Shown: positions 24,881 through 34,575, counted from the first letter of the stretch. The stretch: DNA of 64,000 nucleotides from Microbacterium enclense (GCF_004022425.1 NZ_RBZY01000004.1:1-64000), one strand, 5' to 3'. Notes: generated from the letters alone by a model not told the origin. A program made the numbers and translations.

Positions 24881-27385
24881 TCAGTTGACCGGGGTGGCGT
24901 GCCAGATCCGGTCGAGGTAGTCGCGCATCGCACGGTCGGAGGAGAAGAAGCCGCTGCGCGCGACGTTGAGGATGGCCGAACGCACCCAGGCGTCCTGGTC
25001 GGCGTACGCGAGATCGACCCGCTCCTGCGCGTCGATGTACGAGCCGAAGTCGGCGAGCGCCATGAAGCGGTCGTCGTAGAGGAGGTTGGAGATCAGCGGC
25101 TCGAACACCGTCCGGTCCCCGCCCGAGAACGTGCCCGCGGCGATCAGGTCGATGGCCCGCCGGAGACGCTCGTCCTCCTGGTAGAAGTCGGCGGGACGGT
25201 ATCCCTCGGCCCACAGGGCCTCCACCTCGGGCTCACTCATGCCGAAGAGGAAGAAGTTGTCGTCGCCGACGAGCTGTCGTATCTCGACGTTCGCGCCGTC
25301 GTCGGTTCCGATCGTGAGGGCGCCGTTCAGCGCCAGCTTCATGTTGCCGGTACCCGACGCCTCTTTGCCGGCGAGCGAGATCTGCTCCGACAGGTCGGCG
25401 GCCGGGATGATGCTCTCGGCGAGGGTCACGTTGTAGTTCGCGGGGTACAGCACCTTCAGCCGTCCCTCGACGCGGGGGTCGGCATTCACCACTTCACCCA
25501 CCGCGTTGATGAGGTGGATGATGTGCTTCGCCATCGCATACCCGGGCGCCGCCTTCGCGCCGAACAGGAACGTGCGCGACTGGACGTCCGCCACGTTCAC
25601 GCGCCCCGACACGATGCCGTCGTAGGCGCTCACGATGTGCAGGACCTTGAGCGTCTGGCGCTTGTACTCGTGCAGGCGCTTGATCATGACGTCGAGGAGA
25701 TGCCCGTCGTCGAGGGTCGTGCCGTCACGCGCGGCCAGCACGTGGCTGAGCCGGCGCTTGTTGGCGGCTTTGACCGCCGCGAAGCGCTCACGGAATTCCG
25801 GGTCGTCGGCGAACGCCTCGAGGCCCCGGAGGCGCTCGAGGTCGACGGTCCAGCCGGCGCCGAGCGTCTCGGTGATGAGTGTCGAGAGCTCGGGGTTCGC
25901 CAGGCGCAGGAACCGCCGCGGAGTGACGCCGTTGGTGACGTTCGTGAACTTCTCCGGCCACATCTTGGCGAAGTCCTTGAGGACGTTGTCGCGCAAGAGC
26001 TGCGAATGCAGCTCGGCGACACCGTTGACCTTGGAGCCGGCGACCGTGGCGAGGTACGCCATCCGCACCGAGCGGTAGGGGTGCTCTCCGATGATGGACA
26101 TGTCGCGGATGAGCATCTCGTCGTCGCCGAAGCGCTCGCGCACCTCGAGCAGGAACTCGTCGTTGATGCGGTAGATGATCTCGAGGTGGCGCGGCAGGAG
26201 CCGGCCCAGCAGGTCGACCGACCACACCTCCAGCGCCTCCGGCAGCAGCGTGTGGCACGTGTACGCGAAGCACTTCTGCGTGATCGCCCACGCGGCATCC
26301 CATTCCATGCCCTTGTCGTCGATGAGCACCCGCATGAGCTCGGGCACGCCGATCACGGGGTGGGTGTCGTTGAGCTGGAAGATGACACGTTCGGGGAGGT
26401 TGGCGAGATCGAAGCCCTTGGGCAGCACGTTCTCGACGAAGTCGGCGATGGATGCCGCGACGAAGAAGTACTGCTGCTGGAGCCGCAGCTCCTTGCCCTG
26501 GGGGGTGGAATCCTCCGGGTACAGCACCTTGGAGATGTTCTCGGCGAAGGTCTGCGCGCGCACCGACTCGACGTAATCGCCGGAGTTGAACGTGTGGAGG
26601 TCGAATGCGTTCGTGGCCACTGCTCGCCACAGGCGCAGGGTGTTGACGCGGCCGTTGTGGTAGCCCGGGACCATCATGTTGTACGGCACCGCCAGGACGT
26701 TCCAGTCGGGCACCCAGCGCGTGCGTTCGACACCGTCGTCGTCGTACGTCTCGGTGCGGCCGCCGAAGGAGATCGTCTGCGCCGCCTCCGGGTGCGGGAA
26801 GTCCCACGGCGAACCGAGCCGCAGCCACGCGTCGGGCTGCTCGACCTGCTGCCCGTCGGCGAACGCCTGGCGGAAGATGCCGTACTCGTATCGGATGCCG
26901 TAGCCGATTGTGGGGATGCTCATCGTCGCGAGCGAGTCGATGAAGCACGCGGCGAGGCGGCCGAGACCGCCGTTGCCGAGTCCGGGCTCGATCTCCAGCG
27001 CCCGCAGGTCGTCGATATCGATCCCGCACTGCGCGAGCGCCTCGGTCGCGATGTCGGTCAGCCGCGCGGCGAGCAGATTGTTGTCGAGTTGGCGGCCGAG
27101 CAAGTACTCGGCCGAGAGGTAGCACACCGTCTTGGACTGCTGCCTGCTCTGCTGGGCCTGATCGTCGAGCCAGCGCGCCATCAGGTAGTCGCGGACGGTC
27201 CCCGCGAGTGCCAGGTAGCGGTCGTTGTCGTCGGATGCCGACAGCGCGACGCCCTGGTCGAAGTTCAGGTTCTGCAGGAACCGGCGGACGAAGCCGTCGA
27301 CCGACGCCGGAGGGGCCGCCACGGGGGCGAGCGCGAGCGGGTGAGTCGGGCGGAGCTCGGACGCGGAGGAAGTGTTCTCGGGCAC
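24881..27385 (-). CDS. glgP: Glycogen/starch phosphorylase
   Basis: An 834-residue GT35 enzyme releasing glucose 1-phosphate from alpha-1,4-glucans, using pyridoxal phosphate. Signatures are YLSAEYLLGRQLDNNL near residue 90, EPGLGNGGLGRLAACF near 130, WNVLAVPYN and the PLP segment KEASGTGNMKLALNGALTIG, with the cofactor lysine near residue 681. Length matches the E. coli MalP/GlgP type. The GTG at 27385 is chosen because TACGGT lies 6 nt upstream and it gives family length; a longer frame overlaps the aldo/keto reductase gene. It probably feeds the glycolytic enzymes, including PfkA nearby. Confidence 0.94.
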   Translation of the reverse strand: MPENTSSASELRPTHPLALAPVAAPPASVDGFVRRFLQNLNFDQGVALSASDDNDRYLALAGTVRDYLMARWLDDQAQQSRQQSKTVCYLSAEYLLGRQLDNNLLAARLTDIATEALAQCGIDIDDLRALEIEPGLGNGGLGRLAACFIDSLATMSIPTIGYGIRYEYGIFRQAFADGQQVEQPDAWLRLGSPWDFPHPEAAQTISFGGRTETYDDDGVERTRWVPDWNVLAVPYNMMVPGYHNGRVNTLRLWRAVATNAFDLHTFNSGDYVESVRAQTFAENISKVLYPEDSTPQGKELRLQQQYFFVAASIADFVENVLPKGFDLANLPERVIFQLNDTHPVIGVPELMRVLIDDKGMEWDAAWAITQKCFAYTCHTLLPEALEVWSVDLLGRLLPRHLEIIYRINDEFLLEVRERFGDDEMLIRDMSIIGEHPYRSVRMAYLATVAGSKVNGVAELHSQLLRDNVLKDFAKMWPEKFTNVTNGVTPRRFLRLANPELSTLITETLGAGWTVDLERLRGLEAFADDPEFRERFAAVKAANKRRLSHVLAARDGTTLDDGHLLDVMIKRLHEYKRQTLKVLHIVSAYDGIVSGRVNVADVQSRTFLFGAKAAPGYAMAKHIIHLINAVGEVVNADPRVEGRLKVLYPANYNVTLAESIIPAADLSEQISLAGKEASGTGNMKLALNGALTIGTDDGANVEIRQLVGDDNFFLFGMSEPEVEALWAEGYRPADFYQEDERLRRAIDLIAAGTFSGGDRTVFEPLISNLLYDDRFMALADFGSYIDAQERVDLAYADQDAWVRSAILNVARSGFFSSDRAMRDYLDRIWHATPVN

Positions 27386-27391
27386 GGTTCG

Positions 27392-27397
27392 ACCGTA
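27392..27397 (-). promoter_or_regulatory. -10 element TACGGT, leaderless start of glgP
   Basis: On the minus strand TACGGT, 6 nt, then GTG at 27385. This decides the glgP start. Confidence 0.6.
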
Positions 27398-27486
27398 ATG
27401 AGAAGCGCCCGTGCGCGCCAAGAGGCAACGGGATCGACACAGGAACTTCACCCCGCCGCCGCATGCCCGAGGCGTCGCGGCGAGCT

Positions 27487-28308
27487 TCAGTCGAGGTCGG
27501 GGTTCCGGCCCGTGCGCTCGCCCGTGTCGAGCGTCGCGATCCGGGCGTGGTCGTCGCTGTCCAGCGTGAAGTCGAACACCTGGCCGTTCTCGCGCAGGCG
27601 ATCCAGCGACACCGACTTGGGGAAGACGACGAGCCCACGGTCGAGGTGCCAGCGGATCACGACCTGCGCCGCCGTCTTGCCGTAGCGCGCCGCGATCTCG
27701 GAGAGCACCGGTTCGTCGAGCAGTCCGCCGCGCGCGAGCGGCGCCCACGATTCGGTCACGATCCCGTGCTCCATGTTCCACTCGACGAGCTCGCGCTGCG
27801 GGAACCGAGGATGCAGTTCCACCTGATCGATGACGGGCAAGACGCCCGTCTCGTTGCGGAGGCGCTCGATGTGCACGGGCGAGAAGTTGCTGACGCCGAT
27901 CGAGGTGACGCGGCCCTCCTCCTGCAGACGCACCAGCGCCCGCCAGGTGTCGACGTAACGGTCCGCGCTCGGGATCGGCCAGTGGATCAGGTAGAGGTCG
28001 ACCCGGTCGAGTCCGAGGCGCTCGGCGCTCGCGTCGAAGGCGCGGAGCGTCGCGTCGAAGCCCTGGTCGTCGTTCCAGACCTTGGTCGTGACGAACACGT
28101 CCTCCGGGGCCAGACCGGACGCGCGAAGGCCCTCGCCCACCTCGCGCTCGTTGCCGTACAGCGCCGCCGTGTCGATGTGCCGATAGCCCGCGGCGAGCGC
28201 CCCGGCGACGAGATCCGCGGTGACCTCGGCGGGCACCTTATAGGTTCCGACGCCGAGCTGAGGAATGGAGGAGCCGTCGGCCAGGGGGATGCGGGGCGCT
28301 GCGATCAT
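27487..28308 (-). CDS. Aldo/keto reductase
   Basis: A 273-residue NADPH-dependent reductase of the AKR5-like group (2,5-diketo-D-gluconate reductase type). The catalytic tetrad is visible: Asp and Tyr in HIDTAALYGNE near residues 45-55, Lys in VFVTTKVWN near 77, and His in DLYLIHWPI near 110. NADP-binding SVSLDRLREN closes the barrel. It probably reduces sugar or small aldehydes and ketones; the natural substrate is unknown. The ATG at 28308 follows TAGCGT by 7 nt. The promoter sits in the 29-bp gap after proS. Confidence 0.9.
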   Translation of the reverse strand: MIAAPRIPLADGSSIPQLGVGTYKVPAEVTADLVAGALAAGYRHIDTAALYGNEREVGEGLRASGLAPEDVFVTTKVWNDDQGFDATLRAFDASAERLGLDRVDLYLIHWPIPSADRYVDTWRALVRLQEEGRVTSIGVSNFSPVHIERLRNETGVLPVIDQVELHPRFPQRELVEWNMEHGIVTESWAPLARGGLLDEPVLSEIAARYGKTAAQVVIRWHLDRGLVVFPKSVSLDRLRENGQVFDFTLDSDDHARIATLDTGERTGRNPDLD

Positions 28309-28315
28309 GGCATCC

Positions 28316-28321
28316 ACGCTA
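28316..28321 (-). promoter_or_regulatory. -10 element TAGCGT before the aldo/keto reductase gene
   Basis: On the minus strand TAGCGT, 7 nt, then ATG at 28308. The spacing is one base longer than the commonest form. Confidence 0.55.
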
Positions 28322-28337
28322 TCCGCCGCCTGAGGCA

Positions 28338-30134
28338 TCAGGCCGTGAGCCGCGCGAGGGCCTCGGCAACGGGGAGCGTCTCGCGCTCGCCGGTGCGGCG
28401 GTCCCACAGCTCGACCTCGCCATCGGCGGCACCGCGCCCGACGATGAGGATGCGCGGGATGCCGACGAGCTCGGCGTCGCCGAACTTCACGCCCGGCGAG
28501 ACCTTGGGGCGATCGTCATACAGGACGTCGAGTCCCGCCGCCTGGAGCTGCTCGGACACCGACGCCGCGAGGTCGAACGCGACCGCATCGCGGCCGGTCG
28601 CGACCACGTGCACGTCGAACGGTGCGACCGACGCGGGCCAGATGAGGCCCTTCTCGTCGTTGTTGAGCTCGGCGATGATCGCGAGGATACGGGTCACGCC
28701 GATGCCGTACGAGCCCATCGTGACGGTCGCGAGCTTGCCGTTCTCGTCGAGCACCTTGAGACCCAGGGCCTCGGCGTACTTGCGACCGAGCTGGAACACG
28801 TGCCCGATCTCCATGCCGCGGGCGAGCTCCACCGGGCCCGAACCGTCGGGGGCCGGGTCGCCGGGGCGCACGGTCGCGGCCTCGACGAATCCGTCGCCCA
28901 CGAAGTCGCGGCCGGCGACCAGCGCGTGCACGTGCTTCTGGTCGATGTTGGCGCCGGTGATCCACGCGGTCCCGTCGACCACGCGCGGGTCGAGCAGGTA
29001 CCGGATGCCGGTCGCCGACTCCTCGCCGAGCACGGGGCCCGTGGGCGACCAGGGCCCGATGTAGCCCTTCACCAGGAGCGGGTGCTTCGCGAAGTCCGCC
29101 TCGGTGGCGGCCTCGACCTCGGCGGGGGCGAAGGCCACCTCGACGCGCTTGTCGTCGATGTCGCGATCGCCGGGGATGCCGACGACGACGATCTCACGCG
29201 TGCCGTCGAGGTGGGTGAGCGCGAGCACGACGTTCTTGAGCGTGTGCGCGGCCGTCCACTCCGCCGCGTCCGCTGTGGCCGGGCCGGCGATGCCGGGCGC
29301 GGGGGCGTCCAGGTGCGCGTGCGCGTGGTCGACGAGGGTCGCGATCGTGGGGGTGTTCGGCGAATCGAAGATCACCGGCGCGGGCAGTCCCTCGATGGGG
29401 AGCGGTTCGGGCACCTCGGTCGTGAACGCCTCGACGTTCGCGGCGTACCCGCCGGCCGAGCGGACGAAGGTGTCCTCGCCGATGGGCGTCGGGTGCAGGA
29501 ACTCCTCCGACTTCGACCCGCCCATCGCGCCGGCGTCGGCGGCGACGATGACGTATTCGAGCCCGAGGCGCTGGAAGATGCGCTCGTACGCGTCGCGTTG
29601 CGCCTGGTACGAGGCATCCAGTCCCGCGTCGGTCGCGTCGAACGAGTACGCGTCCTTCATCGTGAATTCGCGGCCGCGCAGGAGACCGGCGCGGGGACGC
29701 GCCTCATCGCGGTACTTTTCCTGGATCTGGTAGATCGTCAGCGGCAGGTCCTTGTACGACGAATACAGATCCTTCACCAGGAGCGTGAACATCTCCTCGT
29801 GCGTGGGGGCGAGGAGGTAGTCGGCGCCCTTGCGGTCCTGCAGGCGGAACAGCGCATCACCGTACTCCTCCCAGCGGCCGGTGACCTCGTAGGGCTCACG
29901 GGGCAGCAGCGCCGGGAAGTGCACCTCGAACGCTCCGGCGTTCCCCATCTCCTCGCGCACGACCGTCTCGATCTTGGCCTTGACCCTCAGCCCCAGCGGG
30001 AGCCACGCGAAGACGCCCGGGGCGTTGCGACGGATGTAGCCGGCGCGCACGAGCAGGCGGTGGCTCGTGACCTCGGCATCCGAGGGATCTTCGCGGAGCG
30101 TGCGGAGGAAGTAGTTCGAGAGACGGGTGACCAC
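28338..30134 (-). CDS. proS: Prolyl-tRNA synthetase
   Basis: A 598-residue class II synthetase of the bacterial long form. The N-terminus [16 protein letters not shown] is typical. Class II motif 1 lies near [14 protein letters not shown], motif 2 in [21 protein letters not shown] near residue 150, the editing (INS) domain lies between about 225 and 400, and motif 3 is [12 protein letters not shown] near 445, before the anticodon-binding domain. An ATG lies at 30140, but TAGACT ends only 2 nt before it, so a transcript from there would begin inside it; the GTG at 30134 is preferred. A separate -10 element serves the reductase downstream. Confidence 0.94.
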   Translation of the reverse strand: MVTRLSNYFLRTLREDPSDAEVTSHRLLVRAGYIRRNAPGVFAWLPLGLRVKAKIETVVREEMGNAGAFEVHFPALLPREPYEVTGRWEEYGDALFRLQDRKGADYLLAPTHEEMFTLLVKDLYSSYKDLPLTIYQIQEKYRDEARPRAGLLRGREFTMKDAYSFDATDAGLDASYQAQRDAYERIFQRLGLEYVIVAADAGAMGGSKSEEFLHPTPIGEDTFVRSAGGYAANVEAFTTEVPEPLPIEGLPAPVIFDSPNTPTIATLVDHAHAHLDAPAPGIAGPATADAAEWTAAHTLKNVVLALTHLDGTREIVVVGIPGDRDIDDKRVEVAFAPAEVEAATEADFAKHPLLVKGYIGPWSPTGPVLGEESATGIRYLLDPRVVDGTAWITGANIDQKHVHALVAGRDFVGDGFVEAATVRPGDPAPDGSGPVELARGMEIGHVFQLGRKYAEALGLKVLDENGKLATVTMGSYGIGVTRILAIIAELNNDEKGLIWPASVAPFDVHVVATGRDAVAFDLAASVSEQLQAAGLDVLYDDRPKVSPGVKFGDAELVGIPRILIVGRGAADGEVELWDRRTGERETLPVAEALARLTA

Positions 30135-30142
30135 GATCATCG

Positions 30143-30148
30143 AGTCTA
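30143..30148 (-). promoter_or_regulatory. -10 element TAGACT before proS
   Basis: On the minus strand TAGACT is 2 nt from an ATG and 8 nt from the GTG at 30134. With a start point 6-8 nt downstream, the GTG becomes the first usable start codon. Confidence 0.5.
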
Positions 30149-30168
30149 GAGCGGTGGATGCCACCGCC

Positions 30169-31260
30169 TCAGCCGAGCGTGGCCAGGACGGCCGCGGCAG
30201 CCTGCGACATCTCTTCCTGCGACATGCTCCGGGTTCCGACCGTCAGGACGTTCGGACCCGATTGCACGAGCACGAGCGCCGCCGACGCGGTGAAGTCGGG
30301 GAAGTACCAAGCGGCATCCGCGCCATCGACCGGGATCGGGGTTCCGCCGCGCCGGGCGATCTCGTCGAGATCAGGGGACGCGCCCGGTCCGAACATGAAG
30401 TCGACCACCGTGGCCGTGCCCTCGGGCGCGGACAGGTTGTCCACGGCGCAGTAGGCGGCGGCACCCCGTTCGCTCATCACCTGCCAGCTGAACCCGCGCG
30501 GGTAGTAGTCGCCGCGGTGATCGACGACGTCCCCGCGACCACGGGTGCGGTCGACGGCATCGCGGACGTCGGAGCATTCCGGAACGACCCACGCCCCGAC
30601 CGGGAGCGATCGAGCTGTCCCGGGCGACAGTGCGGCGCGCTCGCCGACTGCTGCGGCGAGCGCCGTCAGCTCCTCGGCGCGCGAGGCCCACACGAGCACC
30701 GCGGCATCGTCGAAGCGTTGCGCGTAGTCGCACGAGTACCCGTCGGTACAGTCCGGGACGACGCCGACCTCGGCTCGCACGTTCTCGGGGACGACCGCCC
30801 ACGGAAAGACCGCGACGCCGACGGCCTGGTACCCGTCACCCGTCGCCACCCATTGACAGGAGACACCCCCGAGAACACTCGCGCTCTGCGCCGACAACCC
30901 GTTCGACAAGGCCATGGGAACGCCGACGACGGATGACACCGCGTCCTCCGTCAGCACGGCGGCGCAGTCCCCATCGAAGGCGACGGACGGGGCGACCGTG
31001 GTGGGCGAGGGGGTCGGGGTCGGCGTCGGGCTCGGGGCGACCGATTCCGTCAGGGTGGGCGAGGGCGTGGTCGCGATCTGCGGGGCCGACAGAGTCGACG
31101 TCGCCACCGCACCCCCCGCGATCGCCGCCACCAGCACCGCCGCGACCGATCCAGCGATCCACGCGTTCCGATGCGCACCCGCCGGCTTGATGTCACGGGC
31201 ACCACCGAGAATGCGAGAACGCATCGCCGCGCGCTCGTCGGGTGTCAATTCGTCGTTCAC
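30169..31260 (-). CDS. Membrane-anchored protein coupled to a sigma factor (possible anti-sigma factor)
   Basis: A 363-residue protein with about 33 cytoplasmic residues ([18 protein letters not shown]), one transmembrane helix near residues 34-55, a Thr/Pro/Ser-rich linker and an extracytoplasmic domain with several cysteines. No known enzyme motif is seen. The GTG start overlaps the stop of the sigma-factor gene as GTGA. The single-span layout and coupling suggest an anti-sigma factor or sensor, but no zinc anti-sigma HxxxCxxC motif is present, so this is inference. The ectodomain vaguely resembles DUF3558-type lipoprotein domains. Confidence 0.65.
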   Translation of the reverse strand: MNDELTPDERAAMRSRILGGARDIKPAGAHRNAWIAGSVAAVLVAAIAGGAVATSTLSAPQIATTPSPTLTESVAPSPTPTPTPSPTTVAPSVAFDGDCAAVLTEDAVSSVVGVPMALSNGLSAQSASVLGGVSCQWVATGDGYQAVGVAVFPWAVVPENVRAEVGVVPDCTDGYSCDYAQRFDDAAVLVWASRAEELTALAAAVGERAALSPGTARSLPVGAWVVPECSDVRDAVDRTRGRGDVVDHRGDYYPRGFSWQVMSERGAAAYCAVDNLSAPEGTATVVDFMFGPGASPDLDEIARRGGTPIPVDGADAAWYFPDFTASAALVLVQSGPNVLTVGTRSMSQEEMSQAAAAVLATLG

Positions 31261-31805
31261 GACGCCGCCCCTTCCCACGCGAGCTCGTCGCGCAACTTCG
31301 CCTTGGCTCGCGACAGACGAGACTTCACCGTTCCTGCGGGGATCCCCAGGGTCTGTGCGACCTCGCGCTCGGAGAAGCCCTCCAACACCGCCAGAACCAT
31401 CACCGACTGCTCCCGCTCGGGCAGACGCTTCAGCGCCGCCATCACGCCGCTGTCGTCGTGATCGTGCGACACCGGCTCCGCGACCGGCGCGCGATCAAGC
31501 AGCGTCCGGTAGCGACGCGCCGAACGCTCCAGATTCCGCGCGCAATGCGCCACCGTGTTCACCAACCACGGCAACGGCGACCCGTCCACCAGACGCACAG
31601 ACGCCCGCTTCCGCCACAACTCGAAGAACGCCACCGTCACGGCATCCTTCGCATCCTCTCGGTGCGTCAGCAGCCGCGATGCATGGCGAAACAGCCGCCC
31701 CTCGTACCGGTCGAACAGCCCCGCGAGAGCGAGCTCATCCCCCTCGCGCACACGTGCCCACAGCCCGGCGTCGTCATCTTCCACACTCCGTAGTGTCCGG
31801 GACAC
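31257..31805 (-). CDS. ECF-type RNA polymerase sigma factor
   Basis: A 182-residue sigma-70 family protein. Region 2 runs through LAGLFDRYEGRLFRHASRLL and REDAKDAVTVAFFELWRKR near residues 28-68; region 4 through LKRLPEREQSVMVLAVLEGFSEREVAQTLGIP near 127-158 and GTVKSRLSRAKAKLRDEL. The size and the lack of regions 1 and 3 make it an ECF factor. The GTG at 31805 has GGGAGG upstream at a long spacing; an internal GTG at 31784 is possible. It is coupled to the membrane-anchored gene and divergent from a secreted zincin candidate. Confidence 0.88.
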   Translation of the reverse strand: MSRTLRSVEDDDAGLWARVREGDELALAGLFDRYEGRLFRHASRLLTHREDAKDAVTVAFFELWRKRASVRLVDGSPLPWLVNTVAHCARNLERSARRYRTLLDRAPVAEPVSHDHDDSGVMAALKRLPEREQSVMVLAVLEGFSEREVAQTLGIPAGTVKSRLSRAKAKLRDELAWEGAAS

Positions 31806-31878
31806 GGGAATCGGTTCCCTCCCGCCGTGCCGGTTCGATAACGAAACAACAACGCGCCTCCGTGCCCCGGCGGCACCC

Positions 31879-31884
31879 TAGGGC
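31879..31884 (+). promoter_or_regulatory. Imperfect -10 element TAGGGC before the zincin gene
   Basis: TAGGGC, 6 nt, then ATG at 31891. The last base does not fit TANNNT, so this is weaker. It lies 73 bp upstream, on the opposite strand, from the sigma-factor start. Confidence 0.4.
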
Positions 31885-31890
31885 GAGGGC

Positions 31891-32700
31891 ATGCGTCCCC
31901 GCTGGATCGCCCTCCTCAGCGCGTCGATCGCCGTCCTGACGGGCGTCATGGTGTGGGTGGCGGTCGGTGCCGGTATCGGGATCGGCGGCGGTTTCCCGGG
32001 CATGCGCGGGAGCGACGTGGAGTCGTCCGAGTTCACCGCGACCGCGTTCTTCACGGTCTCCCCGGACGGTGGGCTCACCCCCGAGCCCGGAGAGCGGGCG
32101 CGCCGCGTCTGGGACGAACTCATCCGCGTCACGACGGTCGAGTTCGCGGCATCCGAGATCAGGGAGTACCAGGTCGGAGACGACGCCGACAGCGACACCC
32201 TCGCCTACGTTGCGAGCGCGTCGGACGACCCGACGAAATGGGCGTTCGCCGCGAACCTCGCCTACGCCGACGACGATGATCTGCTCCTGTCGACCCTCGT
32301 CCACGAGTACGCGCACCTGCTGAGCCTCGGTGAGGACGACGCCGATCCGTCGGCCGTGGAATGCGAGACCGAATGGACCGGGTCCGGATGCCTCCTACAG
32401 GATGCCGATCTCGAACGTTTCGCCCAGCAGTTCTGGTCCGACTACACCGACGCTCCCGCGCGCGACAACGTCGACTCCGACGTGGCGTGGGACTTCTACC
32501 GAGCGCACGAGGACGACTTCGTCAGCGACTACGCCGCGACGAACGCCTCCGAGGACTTCGCCGAGACGTTCGCGACGTACGTCATCGAGCCCAGCGGTCC
32601 ACGGGCGGGGATCATCGCGGAGAAGTTCGCGTTCTTCGACGCGCTGCCGGAGTACGCCGGCGCGCGTGAGCGCATCCGCGCGGAGTTCGGACTCGGCTGA
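31891..32700 (+). CDS. Putative membrane-anchored or secreted zinc metallopeptidase
   Basis: A 269-residue protein not assigned to a named family. A basic N-terminus and one hydrophobic segment (about residues 6-33) form a signal anchor. The zincin motif is STLVHEYAHLLSLGED near residues 133-148, with HEYAH as HExxH. A plausible third ligand is the Glu of NASEDFAETFATYV near residues 220-233. Three cysteines (CETEW, GCLL) may form a disulfide outside the cell. The domain is strongly acidic. It ends 19 bp before pcp and is divergent from the sigma-factor operon, which might control it. Confidence 0.7.
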   Translation: MRPRWIALLSASIAVLTGVMVWVAVGAGIGIGGGFPGMRGSDVESSEFTATAFFTVSPDGGLTPEPGERARRVWDELIRVTTVEFAASEIREYQVGDDADSDTLAYVASASDDPTKWAFAANLAYADDDDLLLSTLVHEYAHLLSLGEDDADPSAVECETEWTGSGCLLQDADLERFAQQFWSDYTDAPARDNVDSDVAWDFYRAHEDDFVSDYAATNASEDFAETFATYVIEPSGPRAGIIAEKFAFFDALPEYAGARERIRAEFGLG

Positions 32701-32707
32701 ACCGACG

Positions 32708-32713
32708 TAGCGT
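32708..32713 (+). promoter_or_regulatory. -10 element TAGCGT, leaderless start of pcp
   Basis: TAGCGT, the 6 nt GAAGGG, then GTG at 32720. It decides the GTG start and gives pcp its own promoter just after the zincin stop. Confidence 0.65.
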
Positions 32714-32719
32714 GAAGGG

Positions 32720-33358
32720 GTGACCACGATCCTCCTCACGGGCTTCGAGCCTTTCGCCGACGATCCGACCAACCCGTCCGGGGACGCCGTCCGCCTCATC
32801 GCCGAGCGCTGGTCCGGCCCCGAGGCGCTCGTGGTGGAGGTGCTGCCGGTCATCTTCGCGAAAGCGTCCGCGCGCCTCGGAGCGCTGATCGCCCAGCACT
32901 CCCCGACTGTCATCGTGGCCGTGGGCCTCGCAGGCGGCCGCACCGCCGTGACGCCGGAGCGGGTGGCCATCAACCTCGCGGACGCGCGGATTCCCGACAA
33001 CGACGGCGGCCGGCCTCTGGATCGACCGATCATCGACGGCGGTCCGGCCGCCTACTTCGCCACGCTCCCGGTGAAGGCGATGACCGCCGCGATCGCTGAA
33101 GCGGGTGTCCCGGCGGCCCTCTCCCACTCCGCCGGCACGTTCGTCTGCAACCACGTGATGTTCACGGCGCTGCACGAAACCGCCGACATCGACGGCATCC
33201 GGGCCGGTTTCGTCCACGTGCCCTACGCAACGCAGGACGCTCCGGAGGGCGCCTTCTCCCTCCCCCTCAACGAAATCGTTCGCGGGCTCGAGGCCGCTCT
33301 TCGTGCAGCGATCGACTCGCCGGTGGACGCGACTCTCCCGGGCGGAACGCTGCACTGA
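32720..33358 (+). CDS. pcp: Pyroglutamyl-peptidase I (pyrrolidone-carboxylate peptidase)
   Basis: A 212-residue cysteine peptidase (family C15) removing N-terminal pyroglutamate from peptides. The TGFEPFADDPTNPSGDAV start, VGLAGGRTAVTPERVAIN near residues 73-90 (Glu of the triad) and SHSAGTFVCNHVMF near 135-148 (nucleophile Cys) match the family; a C-terminal FVHVPYATQ carries the His. It is cytoplasmic and of usual length. It lies 7 bp from the convergent BenE gene. Together with oligopeptidase B it suggests peptide scavenging, but the two are not linked in an operon. Confidence 0.92.
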   Translation: MTTILLTGFEPFADDPTNPSGDAVRLIAERWSGPEALVVEVLPVIFAKASARLGALIAQHSPTVIVAVGLAGGRTAVTPERVAINLADARIPDNDGGRPLDRPIIDGGPAAYFATLPVKAMTAAIAEAGVPAALSHSAGTFVCNHVMFTALHETADIDGIRAGFVHVPYATQDAPEGAFSLPLNEIVRGLEAALRAAIDSPVDATLPGGTLH

Positions 33359-33365
33359 GTGTCGC

Positions 33366-34559
33366 TCAGGCCGCGCGCCGCCGTCCGAGGTGCAGGGCGG
33401 CCCGGACCACCAGCCCGGCCAGCAGCGCCCAGAACGCCGCGCTCACCCCGGCCACCGCCACGCCCGAGGCCGCGACCAGGAATGTCACGACCGCCGGCAT
33501 CCGCTCGCCCGGATCGTCGATCGCCTGCTGGATCGCCGACCCGAACGCGGCGAACAACGCCACTCCCGCGACGGCGGGGATCACGCCGGCCGGCGCGAGC
33601 AGCACCAGCGCCGCGAACGCCGACGACAGTACCGCGAGCACGAGGTACGACCCGCCCGCCGAGATACTCGCGAGCCACCGCCGCTGGGGGTCGGGGTGGG
33701 CGTCGGGGCCGGCCGCGATGGCGGCACTGATCGCCCCGAGGTTGATGGCGTGTGCGCCGGCGGGGGCAGCGAGGGCCGAGCCGAGACCCGTCACGATCAT
33801 CGCCGGGCGCCAGGGCACCGTGTAGCCGAGGCTGCGCATCACGGCAACGCCGGGCACGTTCTGCGACGCCATGGTCACCACGAACAGGGGCAGCCCGATG
33901 CCGACCACTGAGCCGAAAGTCAGGGTGGGCATCACGAACTCGATGCGCGGAACCAGGGTCGCGGCATCCACCTGGACGCCCGACCGGAAGATCCCGATGA
34001 CGATCACCGCCGTGGCCGCCGCGAACGCCAGCGGCACGGCCCACCGCGGCAGCAGTCGCGCGGCGACGAGCCACACGACGAGCACGGGTGCGACACCCCA
34101 CGGGTCGGACACCAGGCCCGTGAACGGCGCCACGCACAGGGGCAGGAGCACACCGGCCAGCATCGCCTGGGCGATCGACGGCGGGATGCGGGCGATGAGC
34201 GCGCCGAGCGGTGGGAAGAAGCCCGCGAGCAGGATCAGGGCCGCCGAGACCAGGAATCCGCCGACGACCGCCGGCCAGCCGCCGTCCACGGCGCCGGTGG
34301 CCGCCAGGAGCGCGACTCCGGGAGTGGACCACGCGATCGTGATGGGCATGCGGTACCGCGCGCCGACGAAGAGGCATCCGAGTCCGACGACGACGCACAG
34401 GGCCAGCAGCCCGCTGGCGGCCTGATCGGCGGTCGCGCCGACCGCGCGGAGGCCGGTGAGGACGACGGCGAACGTGCTCGTGAATCCGACGAGGGCCGTC
34501 ACCACACCGGCGATGATCGGGCGGGACGCGGGCGCGCCGGGAGAATGGGAAGCGGTCAT
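33366..34559 (-). CDS. BenE-family transporter
   Basis: A 397-residue membrane protein with about 12 hydrophobic segments, matching the benzoate/H+ symporter BenE family. Segments such as MPITIAWSTPGVALLAATGAVDGGW near residues 71-95, PPSIAQAMLAGVLLPLC near 130 and a GAHAINLGAISAAIAAGPDAHPD stretch near 270 are characteristic. The family moves benzoate or related aromatic acids, but many members stand alone, as here, so the substrate is uncertain. The ATG at 34559 has GGGAG 4 nt upstream and TAGCGT 10 nt before it. Confidence 0.88.
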   Translation of the reverse strand: MTASHSPGAPASRPIIAGVVTALVGFTSTFAVVLTGLRAVGATADQAASGLLALCVVVGLGCLFVGARYRMPITIAWSTPGVALLAATGAVDGGWPAVVGGFLVSAALILLAGFFPPLGALIARIPPSIAQAMLAGVLLPLCVAPFTGLVSDPWGVAPVLVVWLVAARLLPRWAVPLAFAAATAVIVIGIFRSGVQVDAATLVPRIEFVMPTLTFGSVVGIGLPLFVVTMASQNVPGVAVMRSLGYTVPWRPAMIVTGLGSALAAPAGAHAINLGAISAAIAAGPDAHPDPQRRWLASISAGGSYLVLAVLSSAFAALVLLAPAGVIPAVAGVALFAAFGSAIQQAIDDPGERMPAVVTFLVAASGVAVAGVSAAFWALLAGLVVRAALHLGRRRAA

Positions 34560-34569
34560 ACGGCTCCCG

Positions 34570-34575
34570 ACGCTA
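34570..34575 (-). promoter_or_regulatory. -10 element TAGCGT with a short leader before the BenE gene
   Basis: On the minus strand TAGCGT is followed by 10 nt, containing GGGAG, and then ATG at 34559. A very short leader with a ribosome binding site is likely. Confidence 0.5.
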
